Source: Sphingobacteriales bacterium
GTDB lineage: Bacteria > Bacteroidota > Bacteroidia > Chitinophagales > JADIYW01
DNA length: 64,000 bases
Direction: 5' to 3'
Assembly (NCBI GenBank): GCA_016699615.1
Contig: CP064984.1
Span: forward strand, 2,762,001-2,826,000
The position numbers were made by a program, and so were the translations under genes. Shown here one piece after another: positions 17,246 to 26,013 of this stretch (the first letter of the stretch is position 1; each line of letters opens with the position of its first letter). The notes under the pieces are model-generated. The model searched no databases. It had not been told where the DNA came from and was given only the letters and a program-made list of their open reading frames with translations.

Positions 17246-17488
17246 TTATTGATTATTGTCTTTAATTTCACGGAATGCGGAATTTTGAACGCATAAAGTA
17301 TTACTATCAGACTCAGATTTATAATCCTTAAGCATTTCCAATGTGTGTTCAACACACATATCAAAACTTACAGAATTACTTGGGTTTAGCATAAATTTTA
17401 TATCAGAAATGCCCAGTTCTGTATAAATTTTTTGTAATTCAATCTCATTTTGTTGAGAAAGATTTAATGCATTAATGTCATTTGTCAT
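17246..17488 (-). CDS. Small hypothetical protein upstream of the ImmA-like gene
   Basis: This 80-residue, polar, acidic protein has a likely helical N-terminus (NLSQQNEIELQKIYTEL). Three cysteines lie at about residues 45, 66 and others in its C-terminal half (FDMCVEHTLEMLKDY, NTLCVQNSAF). No family is recognised. It is separated from the next gene by 26 bases and both appear to share the promoter at 17525-17557. Pairing of a small protein with an ImmA-like protein often marks a regulatory or toxin-antitoxin unit, but the sequence offers no direct proof. Confidence 0.5.
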   Translation of the reverse strand: MTNDINALNLSQQNEIELQKIYTELGISDIKFMLNPSNSVSFDMCVEHTLEMLKDYKSESDSNTLCVQNSAFREIKDNNQ

Positions 17489-17524
17489 ATATATAATTAG
17501 TTTATTTTTATATACTTACTACTG

Positions 17525-17557
17525 CAAATATAATGCTTTTTTAATACTAAATATCAA
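17525..17557 (-). promoter_or_regulatory. Promoter of the small-protein / ImmA-like pair
   Basis: On the minus strand TATATTTG (17532-17525) exactly fits TAnnTTTG and a TTG lies at 17557-17555, 22 bases upstream, near the usual Bacteroidota spacing. The first gene starts 37 bases downstream. Confidence 0.55.
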
Positions 17558-17589
17558 TATTTTATAAAAAAATGTTAATAAATTTTTAA

Positions 17590-18780
17590 TTATGCTACAG
17601 CTTTTTTTACTAAATCTGCTGCTTCAGATAGTAATATTGCTGATTGTACTTTTAAGCCTGAATCGTCTATCATTTTCTTTGCAATATCTGCATTGGTGCC
17701 TTGTAATCTTACAATGATTGGAATTTCAATGTTTCCTATATTTTTGTAAGCATCTATTACACCTTGTGCTACTCTATCGCAACGTACGATTCCACCAAAT
17801 ATATTGATTAAAATTGCTTTCACATGTTCATCTTTCATGATGATTCTAAATGCTTTTTCAACACGTTCTGCATTTGCTGTTCCACCTACGTCAAGAAAGT
17901 TTGCTGGTTCTCCACCGCTTAATTTTATGATATCCATAGTTGCCATTGCTAAGCCAGCACCATTTACCATGCAGCCAACATTGCCATCAAGTTTTACATA
18001 ATTTAATTCGTTTTCTGTAGCTTCTAATTCTGTTGGATCTTCTTCTAATAAATCTTTTTGTGCTTCTAAGTCTTTGTGTCTATATAATGCATTGTCATCA
18101 AGATTTACTTTGCAATCTACAGCCAATATTTGATTGTCTGATGTTTTTAATACTGGATTGATTTCAAATAATGATGCATCTGATTGTTCATAAGCTTTGT
18201 ATACATTTAAAACAAATGCTACCATTTCTTTGAATGCTTGTCCTTCTAAGCCTAAATTAAATGCTATTCTTCTTGCTTGGAATGGTTGTATACCAACAGT
18301 TGGATTTATCCATTCTTTGTAAATTTTTTCTGGTGTATGTTCTGCAACTTCTTCTATATCCATTCCACCTTCTTGTGAGTATATAATTGCATTACATTCT
18401 TTATTTCTATCTAATAGTACTGATAGATAAAATTCTTTTGTTTCTGACTCGCCTGGATAGTATACATCTTGCGCTATCAAAATTTTGTTTACTTTTTTTC
18501 CTTGTGCTCCTGTTTGTGGTGTAACAAGTGTCATACCTAATATTTGAGCTGATTTTTCTTTAAATGAATCGAAATTGGGTGTGAATTTTACGCCACCACC
18601 TTTTCCTCTTCCACCTGCGTGTACTTGTGCTTTAATAACTACACCTTCACTACCTGAGCGTTTAGATACTTCTTGATATGCTAGTTGTGCTTGCTCTAAT
18701 GTTTCTGCTACAATTCCTTCTTGTATCTTTACTCCATAAGATTTTAATAATTCTTTTCCTTGATATTCGTGTAAATTCAT
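17590..18780 (-). CDS. sucC: Succinyl-CoA ligase (ADP-forming), beta subunit
   Basis: This 396-residue TCA-cycle subunit couples succinyl-CoA hydrolysis to ATP or GTP formation. MNLHEYQGKELLKSYGV is the standard start. The ATP-grasp domain contains VVIKAQVHAGGRGKGGGVKF (nucleotide-binding loop), EINPVLKT and VDCKVNLDDNA (metal-binding acids). The C-terminal CoA-ligase domain has NGAGLAMATMDIIKLSGGEPANFLDVGG and NIFGGIVRCD, with the loop that interacts with the phosphohistidine of the alpha subunit. The alpha gene (sucD) is not in the window, as is common in Bacteroidota. A promoter lies so close to the ATG that the mRNA is probably nearly leaderless. Confidence 0.96.
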   Translation of the reverse strand: MNLHEYQGKELLKSYGVKIQEGIVAETLEQAQLAYQEVSKRSGSEGVVIKAQVHAGGRGKGGGVKFTPNFDSFKEKSAQILGMTLVTPQTGAQGKKVNKILIAQDVYYPGESETKEFYLSVLLDRNKECNAIIYSQEGGMDIEEVAEHTPEKIYKEWINPTVGIQPFQARRIAFNLGLEGQAFKEMVAFVLNVYKAYEQSDASLFEINPVLKTSDNQILAVDCKVNLDDNALYRHKDLEAQKDLLEEDPTELEATENELNYVKLDGNVGCMVNGAGLAMATMDIIKLSGGEPANFLDVGGTANAERVEKAFRIIMKDEHVKAILINIFGGIVRCDRVAQGVIDAYKNIGNIEIPIIVRLQGTNADIAKKMIDDSGLKVQSAILLSEAADLVKKAVA

Positions 18781-18784
18781 AGCT

Positions 18785-18814
18785 CAAATGTATGATAGAA
18801 TTTTGAATTATCAA
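18785..18814 (-). promoter_or_regulatory. sucC promoter
   Basis: TTG at 18814-18812 and TACATTTG at 18792-18785 are separated by 19 bases, an excellent match to the Bacteroidota housekeeping promoter. The -7 box ends five bases before the sucC ATG (18780), so transcription should start at or next to the start codon. Confidence 0.65.
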
Positions 18815-18843
18815 AAATTTTTTAGTGAATATTATTAAATAAT

Positions 18844-20431
18844 TTATATTTTATCATCAGCCAAATAATCATCATAAGTCATTAATCTATCAATTACTCC
18901 TTTTGGTGTAATTTCTATGATTCTGTTTGCTATGGTGTGTGTAAATGTGGTCGTGAGAAGTGAATAAGATAGTGCCAGCAAAATCTATTAATCCATTATT
19001 TAATGCTGTAATACTTTCTAAGTCTAGATGGTTGGTTGGTTCATCTAATAGCAATAGATTGCCTTCTTCTAACATTGTTTTTGAAAGCATGCATCTTACT
19101 TTTTCGCCTCCTGATAATACTGAACATTTTTTTTGAGTTTCTTCGCCACTAAATAACATTCTTCCTAAGAAACCACGTACAAATGTTTCATCTTTTTCAG
19201 TTGAATATTGTCTAAGCCAATCAACTAAATTTAAGTCTACATCAAAGTATGATTTATTGTCGTTTGGTACGTATGATTTGGTTATTGTTACACCATATTC
19301 AAAGTTTCCATGATTTGCATTTAATTCTCCTGCAAGAATCTTTAAAAACATGGTTACTGCCATGCTATTATCTGAAATAATTGCAACTTTATCTCCTTTA
19401 TTTATTGAAAATGTTACATCCTTGAAGAAAGTTTTTCCATCATTGTTGGTATAACTTAATGCATTTACGTCTAGAATTTTGTCGCCTGCGTCTCTGTTTT
19501 GTTTAAAGAATATTCCTGGATATTTTCTGCTAGATGGTTGTATTTGTTCAATATCTAATTTATCTAATGCTTTTTTACGTGATGTTGCTTGTTTTGATTT
19601 AGATGCATTGGCACTAAATCTTGCAATAAAGTCTAATAATTCTGCCTTTTTTGCTTCGTTTTTCTTGTTTTTATCTGCTCTTTGTTTTAGCAAAAGTTGT
19701 GATGTCTCGTACCAGAATGTATAGTTTCCTGTAAATAAATTTACTTTACTAAAATCGATATCTACAACGTGTGTACACACCATATCCAAAAAGTGTCTAT
19801 CGTGCGAAACAACAATAACTGTGTTTTTGAAATCTGCTAAGAAATCTTCTAACCATGTTATGGTTTTTAAATCTAAATCATTGGTAGGCTCATCTAATAT
19901 TAGAATGTCTGGATTTCCGAATAATGCTTGTGCTAATAATACTTTTATTTTTTGATTAGAAGGCAAGTCTTTCATTTGTTTGTAATGATTGTCTTCTGTG
20001 ACACCAAGATTACTTAATAGTTCTGCTGCATCACTTTCTGCATTCCAACCATCCATTTCAGCAAATTCTGCTTCTAATTCACCTGCTTTAATACCATCTT
20101 CATCTGTAAAATCTGCTTTTGCATAGATAGCATCTTTTTCTTTCATGATATCATAGAGTTTTTTATTTCCCATGATTACAATATCAATAACTTGGTATTC
20201 ATCAAACTCAAAGTGATTTTGCTTTAACACAGACATTCTCTCGCCTGGTGATATTTCAATTCTGCCTGTTGTTGGGTCGATTTCTCCTGCTAAGATTTTT
20301 AGAAAAGTAGATTTGCCTGCACCATTTGCACCAATTACACCGTAGCAATTGCCATGAGTAAATTTGATATTCACTTCATCGAATAAAACTCTTTTTCCAA
20401 ATTGTAAAGATAGATTTTGTACTGCTATCAT
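18844..20431 (-). CDS. ABC-F family ATPase (YbiT-like), C-terminal frame broken
   Basis: ABC-F proteins bind the ribosome E site and help stalled or slow translation. The first ATPase domain has Walker A GANGAGKST (34-42), the signature-like segment DLPSNQKIKVLLAQAL and ILDEPTNDLDL. The linker contains FSANASKSKQATSRKKALDKL, as in YbiT. The second domain has LSGGEKVR and LLDEPTNHLDLES, but its Walker A is degenerate (IISDNSMAVTMFLK, no lysine). Near 18945-18951 the frame is lost: 513 residues end in a short unrelated tail. The other frame continues IANRIIEITPKGVIDR ... MTYDDYLADD to a stop at 18844. The join needs loss of one base or gain of two in an ACAC tract. The intact protein would be about 530 residues. 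Confidence 0.85.
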
Positions 20432-20492
20432 ATTAAAGTATTAAATAATAATAAATAATTTATATTAGAAATAAATACATTCTAAGTATTTG

Positions 20493-20500
20493 CAAAGATA
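20493..20500 (-). promoter_or_regulatory. Probable -7 box of the ABC-F gene
   Basis: TATCTTTG on the minus strand (20500-20493) fits TAnnTTTG and lies 62 bases before the ATG. No clear TTG lies at the standard spacing. Confidence 0.4.
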
Positions 20501-20619
20501 CCAAAATTATAAGGTAGATAAGAAATTATTAGATAAAATAATTATGAACGATATTTTTTATAGTAGAAAGTAGTAAGGAATAAGTAGTAAGACTTTAATG
20601 TTGTATTTTAATACTAAAA

Positions 20620-21570
20620 TTACATTGCTTTATTTGCAATTGTATCGTAGTTTTCTACAAATTCTTTGTACACAGCCTCAATTCCTTCTCTAAGATTTAT
20701 TTTGTGTTTCCATCCTAGGTTATGTATTTTACTTACATCTGTTAGTTTTCTTGGTGTGCCATCTGGTTTTGTAGTATCATGTACAATATTGCCTTCATAC
20801 CCAATAACTTCTTTAACTAATAATGCTAAGTCTTTGATTGTAATTTCAACACCAGAACCACAGTTCACAAATTCTTCTCCATCATAGTTTTGCATTAAGA
20901 AATATAAAGCATCAGCTAAATCATCTGCATGTAAAAATTCTCTGTATGGTGAACCTGTTCCCCACATGACAACTTCTGGACTGCCATTTACTTTTGCTTC
21001 ATGGAATTTTCTAATTAATGCTGGCAAAACGTGAGAATTATTCAAATCATAATTATCATTTGGACCATACATATTTGTTGGCATGGCTGAAATGAAATTG
21101 CAACCATATTGCCTTTTGTAGCTTTCACATAGTTTTATTCCAGCTATTTTAGCAATTGCATATGGTTCATTTGTTTCTTCCAAAAATCCACTTAATAAAT
21201 ATTCTTCTTTTAATGGTTGTGGTGCCATTTTTGGATAAATACATGTACTTCCTAGAAATAATAACTTTTTTACTTGATTGGCATATGCTGCATGTATTGT
21301 ATTGCATTCTATCATCAAATTTTGATATAGAAAATCAGCTCTAAAGATATTATTAGCTTGTATACCACCAACTTTTGCAGCAGCTATAAATACATACTCT
21401 GGTTTATTTGCTTCAAACCATTGATTTGTAGATTCTTGTGATGTTAAATCTAAATCTTTAGATGAAGCTGTTAAAATATTATTATAACCTTCATTTTTTA
21501 ATTTCCTTACAATTGCAGAACCGACCATTCCTCTGTGTCCAGCAACGTAAATTTTTGAGTCTTTATTCAT
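20620..21570 (-). CDS. fcl: GDP-L-fucose synthase
   Basis: This 316-residue SDR enzyme epimerises and reduces GDP-4-keto-6-deoxymannose to GDP-L-fucose with NADPH. Its Rossmann motif is VAGHRGMVGSAIVRKL (residues 9-24). The catalytic serine is in FLGSTCIYPKMAPQP, and Tyr and Lys are in NEPYAIAKIAG. The region AMPTNMYGPNDNYDLNNSHVLPALIRKFH is characteristic of Fcl, as are GTGSPYREFLHADDLADA and the C-terminal DGTPRKLTDVSKI. It follows gmd after 24 bases and takes that enzyme's product, so the pair forms a two-gene GDP-fucose pathway supplying surface polysaccharide or glycoprotein. Confidence 0.96.
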   Translation of the reverse strand: MNKDSKIYVAGHRGMVGSAIVRKLKNEGYNNILTASSKDLDLTSQESTNQWFEANKPEYVFIAAAKVGGIQANNIFRADFLYQNLMIECNTIHAAYANQVKKLLFLGSTCIYPKMAPQPLKEEYLLSGFLEETNEPYAIAKIAGIKLCESYKRQYGCNFISAMPTNMYGPNDNYDLNNSHVLPALIRKFHEAKVNGSPEVVMWGTGSPYREFLHADDLADALYFLMQNYDGEEFVNCGSGVEITIKDLALLVKEVIGYEGNIVHDTTKPDGTPRKLTDVSKIHNLGWKHKINLREGIEAVYKEFVENYDTIANKAM

Positions 21571-21594
21571 TATTATCTCTCAGCTAATTGTATA

Positions 21595-22707
21595 TTATTC
21601 GTGATAATTAAAGATTTTATGTCCACCTTCTATCAAATATCTATCTCTTTCAAATAATTTGATGTCAGCAGTCATCATGTCTTTTACAAGTGATGCTAAA
21701 TCATGTTTTGGTTCCCAACCTAATTTTGTTTTTGATTTTGTTGGATCACCAATTAATAAATCTACTTCGGTTGGTCTGAAATATACTGGATCTACAGCAA
21801 CAACTTCTTTTCCAACTTCAACCTGATATTCAGGATTTGAACATGCAACTATGTAGCCTTTTTCATCAATTCCAGTTCCTTTAAAACCAACTTCAATTCC
21901 TAATTCTGCAAATGCCATGCGAACAAATTCTCTAACTTCTGTTGTTTTTCCTGTTGCTATAACATAATCATCTGGTTCAGTTTGTTGAAGTATTAGATAC
22001 ATTGCTTCAACATAGTCTTTTGCATGTCCCCAGTCTCTTTTTGCATTTAGGTTGCCTAAGAATAATTTATCTTGAAGTCCAAGTGCAATTCTTGAAACTG
22101 CTCTAGTGATTTTTCTTGTTACAAATGTTTCGCCACGCAATGGTGATTCATGATTGAATAAAATACCATTACATGCATAAATTCCATAAGCTTCTCTATA
22201 GTTCACTGTAATCCAATAGGCATACATTTTTGCAACTGCATATGGTGAACGTGGATAAAATGGTGTTTTTTCTGATTGTGGAATTTCTTGAACTTTTCCA
22301 TACAACTCTGATGTTGATGCTTGATAAAGTTTTGTTTTATTAACTAAACCTAATAGTCTAATGGCTTCTAAAAGTCTTAATGAGCCAATTCCATCTACGT
22401 TTGCTGTGTATTCAGGTGTATCGAAAGATACTTTTACATGTGACATTGCACCAAGATTATAGATTTCATCTGGTTGTATATCTTGAATAATTCTAATTAA
22501 ATTGGTAGAATCAGATAAATCACCAAAATGAAGTTTAAATCTTACATTATCAATATATGGATCTTGATATAAATGGTCTATTCTATCTGTATTGAATAAT
22601 GATGTTCTACGTTTAATTCCATGTACTTCGTATCCTTTGCTTAATAAAAGTTCAGCTAAATACGCACCGTCTTGACCAGTAATTCCCGTAATAATTGCTT
22701 TTTTCAT
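21595..22707 (-). CDS. gmd: GDP-mannose 4,6-dehydratase
   Basis: This 370-residue SDR enzyme makes GDP-4-keto-6-deoxy-D-mannose. ITGITGQDGAYLAELLL at residues 5-21 is the nucleotide-binding motif. GIKRRTSLFNTDRIDHLY is typical of Gmd. The catalytic region has YQASTSELYGKVQEIPQSE and PFYPRSPYAVAKMYAYW with the Tyr-Lys pair, and the substrate-binding segment is NHESPLRGETFVTRKITRA. The C-terminal PTEVDLLIGDPTKSKTKLGW is also diagnostic. It is the first gene of the gmd-fcl unit and is divergent from purN. A TATTTTCG near 22730 on the minus strand may be its -7 box. Confidence 0.96.
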   Translation of the reverse strand: MKKAIITGITGQDGAYLAELLLSKGYEVHGIKRRTSLFNTDRIDHLYQDPYIDNVRFKLHFGDLSDSTNLIRIIQDIQPDEIYNLGAMSHVKVSFDTPEYTANVDGIGSLRLLEAIRLLGLVNKTKLYQASTSELYGKVQEIPQSEKTPFYPRSPYAVAKMYAYWITVNYREAYGIYACNGILFNHESPLRGETFVTRKITRAVSRIALGLQDKLFLGNLNAKRDWGHAKDYVEAMYLILQQTEPDDYVIATGKTTEVREFVRMAFAELGIEVGFKGTGIDEKGYIVACSNPEYQVEVGKEVVAVDPVYFRPTEVDLLIGDPTKSKTKLGWEPKHDLASLVKDMMTADIKLFERDRYLIEGGHKIFNYHE

Positions 22708-22767
22708 AAATAGATAATATATTGTTAGCGAAAATACATATTTTTTTTAATTTTTTTATCTTTTGAA

Positions 22768-23346
22768 ATGAAAATACGATTGGCAATTTTTCTGAGTGGT
22801 TCTGGCTCTAATGCAAGAAATATCTGTGATTATTTTAGTAATAATGAACAAATTGAAGTGTCATTATTATTGAGCAATAAGAAAGAATCTGGTACGAAAA
22901 ATATTGCTGAAGAAAATAATTTACATTATATTATTTTTGACAAACAATTGTTTTATAACTCATTAGAAATGCAAGATATTTTAAATGCGCACAAAATCGA
23001 TTTTATCATATTAGCTGGTTTTCTGTGGTTGTTCCCAAATTATTTACTTCAAAGTTTTAAAGACAGAGTAATAAATATACATCCTGCATTGCTGCCAAAA
23101 TATGGTGGAAAAGGCATGCATGGTATGCATGTACATCAAGCAGTATTTGAAAATCATGAAAAAGAGAGCGGCATTACTATACATTTGTGTAATGAAAAAT
23201 ATGATGATGGTAAGATATTATTTCAAGCAAGTGTGACATTGACAGACAATGATACACCAACTACAATTAGTCAAAAGGTATTAAAGCTGGAACATCAGTT
23301 TTTCCCAAAAGTGATTGAAATATATATTCTTGAGTATAAGAAATAA
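22768..23346 (+). CDS. purN: Phosphoribosylglycinamide formyltransferase
   Basis: This 192-residue enzyme transfers the formyl group of 10-formyltetrahydrofolate to GAR in purine synthesis. It begins with the nucleotide-binding loop IFLSGSGSNARNI (residues 7-19). The folate-binding part has IILAGFLWLFPNYLLQSF, followed by the family hallmark VINIHPALLPKYGGKGMHGMHVH, in which the Asn and His are catalytic. SGITIHLCNEKYDDGKIL supplies the catalytic aspartate. The length is usual for PurN. It is transcribed divergently from gmd and followed by folE after a gap containing a separate promoter. Confidence 0.95.
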   Translation: MKIRLAIFLSGSGSNARNICDYFSNNEQIEVSLLLSNKKESGTKNIAEENNLHYIIFDKQLFYNSLEMQDILNAHKIDFIILAGFLWLFPNYLLQSFKDRVINIHPALLPKYGGKGMHGMHVHQAVFENHEKESGITIHLCNEKYDDGKILFQASVTLTDNDTPTTISQKVLKLEHQFFPKVIEIYILEYKK

Positions 23347-23375
23347 TTAAATCAAATAGAAATATTGAAATTTAT

Positions 23376-23407
23376 TTGTAGTCTAAAATATAATAAGACT
23401 ATATTTG
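23376..23407 (+). promoter_or_regulatory. folE promoter
   Basis: TTG at 23376-23378 and TATATTTG at 23400-23407 are 21 bases apart, a good fit to the Bacteroidota promoter. The folE ATG used here is 22 bases downstream. Confidence 0.6.
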
Positions 23408-23429
23408 TTAATATAAAAATGCCAGTGAA

Positions 23430-24008
23430 ATGGAATATAACGAACAAACAACTAAGAATCTGACTGAATTATACCAAAAGGTATTATCAAATTTAGGAGA
23501 AGATGTGAATAGGGAAGGTCTTTTGAAAACACCAGAAAGAGTTGCGAAAGCAATGCAATATATAACTCAAGGATATTCTTTAGATCCAAAACAGATTGTC
23601 CTTTCAGCAATATTTAATGAAGATCATAATGAGATGGTTATTGTAAAAGATATAGAATTATTTTCATTATGTGAGCATCATATGTTGCCATTTTTTGGTA
23701 AAGCACATGTTGCCTATATTCCAAATGGAAAAATAACTGGTCTTAGTAAAATTGCTAGAGTTGTAGATGCATTTTCTAGAAGATTACAAGTGCAAGAAAG
23801 ACTTACAGTTCAGATTAGAGATTGTTTAAATGATGCGCTTGCACCACATGGTGTTGCTGTTGTAATAGAAGCAAAACATATGTGTATGATGATGCGTGGT
23901 GTCGAAAAGCAAAACTCAATTACAACAACATCATCTTTTACTGGCGAATTTGAAAAAGTGGCTACTAGAGCAGAATTCTTGAAATTAATTTCTCCAAACT
24001 TAATGTAA
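23430..24008 (+). CDS. folE: GTP cyclohydrolase I
   Basis: This 192-residue enzyme converts GTP to dihydroneopterin triphosphate, the first step of folate (and pterin) synthesis. It contains REGLLKTPERVAKAMQYITQGY, the zinc ligands in FSLCEHHMLPFFGKAHVAYIPNG (Cys and two His) and LSKIARVVDAFSRRLQVQERLT. It also has HGVAVVIEAKHMCMMMRGV, where the last Cys completes the zinc site. An ATG 11 bases upstream is out of frame and is ignored. The next gene begins four bases after the stop, so the two are co-transcribed. Confidence 0.96.
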   Translation: MEYNEQTTKNLTELYQKVLSNLGEDVNREGLLKTPERVAKAMQYITQGYSLDPKQIVLSAIFNEDHNEMVIVKDIELFSLCEHHMLPFFGKAHVAYIPNGKITGLSKIARVVDAFSRRLQVQERLTVQIRDCLNDALAPHGVAVVIEAKHMCMMMRGVEKQNSITTTSSFTGEFEKVATRAEFLKLISPNLM

Positions 24009-24012
24009 AAAT

Positions 24013-24519
24013 ATGCTTGACAAAATAGATTTAACTACACCAGCTATTTTGTTTTCTACTATATCATTGATACATGTAGCATATACCAATAGATTTGTTG
24101 CCATATCAAACTTAATAAGAAGCCTAAAACAAAGATATGCTGATACACATGACGCCTACATCGTAGAGCAAATCAATAATTTAAGAAAGAGATTATACTT
24201 AATAAGAAATATGCAATTTTATGGTATTGTTTCTTTGCTGTCATGCATTGCATCTATTTCAACAATTTTCTTTGAAAAAAACTACGCAGCTATTATCTTT
24301 TTTGCAATTGCATTAATAGCATTACTAATTTCTATCATTCAAGCAGCAAAAGAAATTTGGATTTCTGTAGAAGCCCTAAATATTGAACTCAATAGTATTG
24401 AAGAACTAAGAAGTAATCTTACAGAAGTAGATGATGAATTAAATATTTCGCAAAACATCAAAAAAATTGGTCATGTTACCAAAAATATCCTAAGAAAAGA
24501 TTCAGAACATAAAGATTAA
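24013..24519 (+). CDS. DUF2721-type membrane protein
   Basis: This 168-residue protein has an N-terminal hydrophobic segment (about 8-24), then the polar helical stretch NRFVAISNLIRSLKQRY with a following NNLRKRLYLIRNMQFYG. Two further transmembrane helices lie at about 75-92 and 95-115, and the C-terminal tail is acidic. This arrangement is characteristic of the small DUF2721 family, whose function is not known. It lies four bases downstream of folE, but a link to pterin synthesis is not indicated by the sequence. The interrupted guaD gene starts nine bases after its stop. Confidence 0.72.
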   Translation: MLDKIDLTTPAILFSTISLIHVAYTNRFVAISNLIRSLKQRYADTHDAYIVEQINNLRKRLYLIRNMQFYGIVSLLSCIASISTIFFEKNYAAIIFFAIALIALLISIIQAAKEIWISVEALNIELNSIEELRSNLTEVDDELNISQNIKKIGHVTKNILRKDSEHKD

Positions 24520-24527
24520 GAAAATAT

Positions 24528-24574
24528 ATGACAGAGAAAGATGAATATTTTATGCACCGTGCAATACAAATGGC
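24528..24574 (+). pseudogene. guaD: guaD, 5' fragment (nucleoside/guanine deaminase)
   Basis: ATG ACA GAG AAA ... ATG GC encodes the first sixteen residues of a guanine-type nucleoside deaminase (MTEKDEYFMHRAIQMA), after which homology ends abruptly and the foreign array begins. The rest of the gene appears at 31839-32148. The fragment itself soon runs into a stop and cannot be functional. Confidence 0.7.
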
Positions 24575-24727
24575 GCTTTATCTAATAATTATAATCCAGG
24601 TAATTTTTATAAACACGTTTTCAATCGTGTAAATAGAATTGTATTGCCAGAAGTAACAATTACCGCACCTCGAGGCACTTCTATAGAAAGTATTGCCACC
24701 GAAGCTATAAATAAATCAAGAAGATGA
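24575..24727 (+). pseudogene. Toxin-tail fragment 1 (Rhs-like C-terminus)
   Basis: An open frame without its own start reads ALSNNYNPGNFYKHVFNRV, then RIVLPEVTITAPRGTS and ends INKSRR at the TGA 24725-24727. The LPEVTITAPR segment is typical of the region just after the Rhs core in Bacteroidota. The stop overlaps the ATG of the next gene (ATGATGA), the coupling expected of a toxin tail and its immunity gene. The upstream Rhs core is absent. Confidence 0.5.
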
Positions 24728-25241
24728 TGAACAAAACAAATAGAATTCCAATAAGAGTGCTTGACAATATTTTCGACACCATTTATGATTCTGGATGTGT
24801 GCCGCTAATATTTATTTTTGTGTTGTTTACTTTCATTAATAGTGTTACACTAATTTTAATATTATCTATGTTTCTTATTTTGTATATTTCTGTTTCATTG
24901 GTAGGAGGAGGTTTCCATACTAGCACATTTATATTGATTAATAAAGATGGCTTTATCATTGAAAAGTATGGTAAAAAGAATGTTTTAAATTTTGATGAAA
25001 TACTTGATATTAGAATAGTTTGTCATGAAATGAAAAGTAATACTTATTTTGATATTTATTTTATATTTGACTAAGAAGTGAAGATGTTATTATTAAAAAA
25101 AAATATAGAAAAGTAAGTATTCTAAAACACCGATTTAAATGTGCAAATTATTATTTCAATCAATTAATTTCAAATGAGCATTTTCCACAAAAGTGGAAGC
25201 AGAAAATTGACTTCCATAGCTCCCAATGCTCTCAAGTTTAG
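24724..25241 (+). pseudogene. Putative immunity protein 1, frameshifted
   Basis: The first frame encodes 116 residues with two membrane helices (about 26-46 and 46-62) and a soluble part ending IVCHEMKSNTYFDIYFIFD. A one-base deletion near 25070 separates it from a continuing frame, RSEDVIIKKKYRKVSILK ... FPQKWKQKIDF, ending at 25241 inside a small repeat. The joined product is about 172 residues and resembles a membrane-type immunity protein or a PH-like membrane protein. It overlaps the preceding toxin tail by four bases. Function is inferred from position. Confidence 0.45.
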
Positions 25242-25290
25242 CGAAGCGTAACTTGTGATACTAAATAAAGCAAGTTTGTAACTTGCAAAA
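25222..25290 (+). repeat. Small dispersed hairpin repeat (copy 1, divergent)
   Basis: TCCCAATGCTCTCAAGTTTA followed by CGAAGCGTAACTTGTG forms a short hairpin (CAAGTT / AACTTG). Closely related copies occur at 27199-27290, 30020-30095 and 31233-31368. Confidence 0.6.
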
Positions 25291-25343
25291 AAAATAAAAA
25301 AGTTCTTTGAATAACAAAAAATGCATAACTTTATTACCTCGCC

Positions 25344-25398
25344 CGTGTTGGTGTTTAGCTTAGCGTGGCAAAGTGTGTAGGCATGCGTCCCCAACACG
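25344..25398. repeat. Long REP-like hairpin
   Basis: CGTGTTGG (25344-25351) and CCAACACG (25391-25398) are the arms of a long imperfect hairpin whose inner part includes TGTTTAGCTTAGC. The same type forms the ends of the element at 43363-44070, so this is probably a solo end of that family. Confidence 0.55.
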
Positions 25399-25422
25399 TT
25401 TAAATCACAATATCAAATTCCT

Positions 25423-25458
25423 CGCCTTTGTTGGTTTTTAACCAACAAACCACAGAAC
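25423..25458 (+). repeat. Solo left end of the RAYT element
   Basis: CGCCTTTGTTGG ... CCAACAAACCACAGAAC matches the left ends of the elements at 26014, 27303, 28862 and 30218, but no transposase follows. The toxin-tail fragment 2 begins directly after it. Confidence 0.7.
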
Positions 25459-25532
25459 TTAGTGGAGGTGTTGGTATGTTTTTTGGTATCACAGGGAAAA
25501 TTGCACCTTCAATAAATATAAATCTTAAGTAA
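25458..25532 (+). pseudogene. Toxin-tail fragment 2
   Basis: The last 24 codons of a toxin-tail frame read LSGGVGMFFGITGK then APSININLK and stop at 25530-25532. The end matches that of tail 4 (FFGITGKHTPSLNINLK), so both are remnants of one toxin family. The next gene starts immediately after the stop. A near-identical copy is at 31370-31444. Confidence 0.5.
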
Positions 25533-26003
25533 ATGTATTATAGATATAAAGACTTTAAAAAGTGGTCGTGTGAGAATATTCATATAATATTTTCCTGTTT
25601 TGTATTATTTACTTTATTTTTTATATTAATAACAGAATTAATTAATACTATTTTTAATATTGATATAATTTTAGAAATATTCTCTTCTGGATTTATAATC
25701 AATATTTTGATTCTAAAACTCTTTTTTTCCTCAAATGAAAAAAAACAAATAGATGAAGTGATAAATTTATATCTTTCAGAAAATGGTTACAAAACTGAAC
25801 AATTAGAAGATTTCTTGCAGGATAAGAGTATCAGTTTTTTGACAAAATTCAATTTACTCTTACACGTATTAATGCCATTACCTATTTTTTTTTCCACTAG
25901 TCATGTCAATTTGAAAAGAAATGTTAATTTATTTACTTTTGTATTTTATTTATTTTGTTTATTATTTTCAATTCTTATTCATATATCAGGTGTTATAGCG
26001 TAG
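25533..26003 (+). CDS. Putative immunity protein 2 (membrane protein)
   Basis: This 156-residue protein has membrane helices at about 16-37, 45-62 and 131-152, and a polar middle part with NLYLSENGYKTEQLEDFLQ and LLLHVLMPLPIFFST. Paralogues occur at 28378-28851 (complete, clearly homologous over the whole length) and 31445-31808 (near-identical, truncated). Each of the three follows a toxin-tail frame ending FFGITGK...NLK, so the pair is inherited as a unit. A membrane immunity protein against the tail's toxin is inferred; no known family was recognised. Confidence 0.55.
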   Translation: MYYRYKDFKKWSCENIHIIFSCFVLFTLFFILITELINTIFNIDIILEIFSSGFIINILILKLFFSSNEKKQIDEVINLYLSENGYKTEQLEDFLQDKSISFLTKFNLLLHVLMPLPIFFSTSHVNLKRNVNLFTFVFYLFCLLFSILIHISGVIA

Positions 26004-26013
26004 CGTCCCAATG

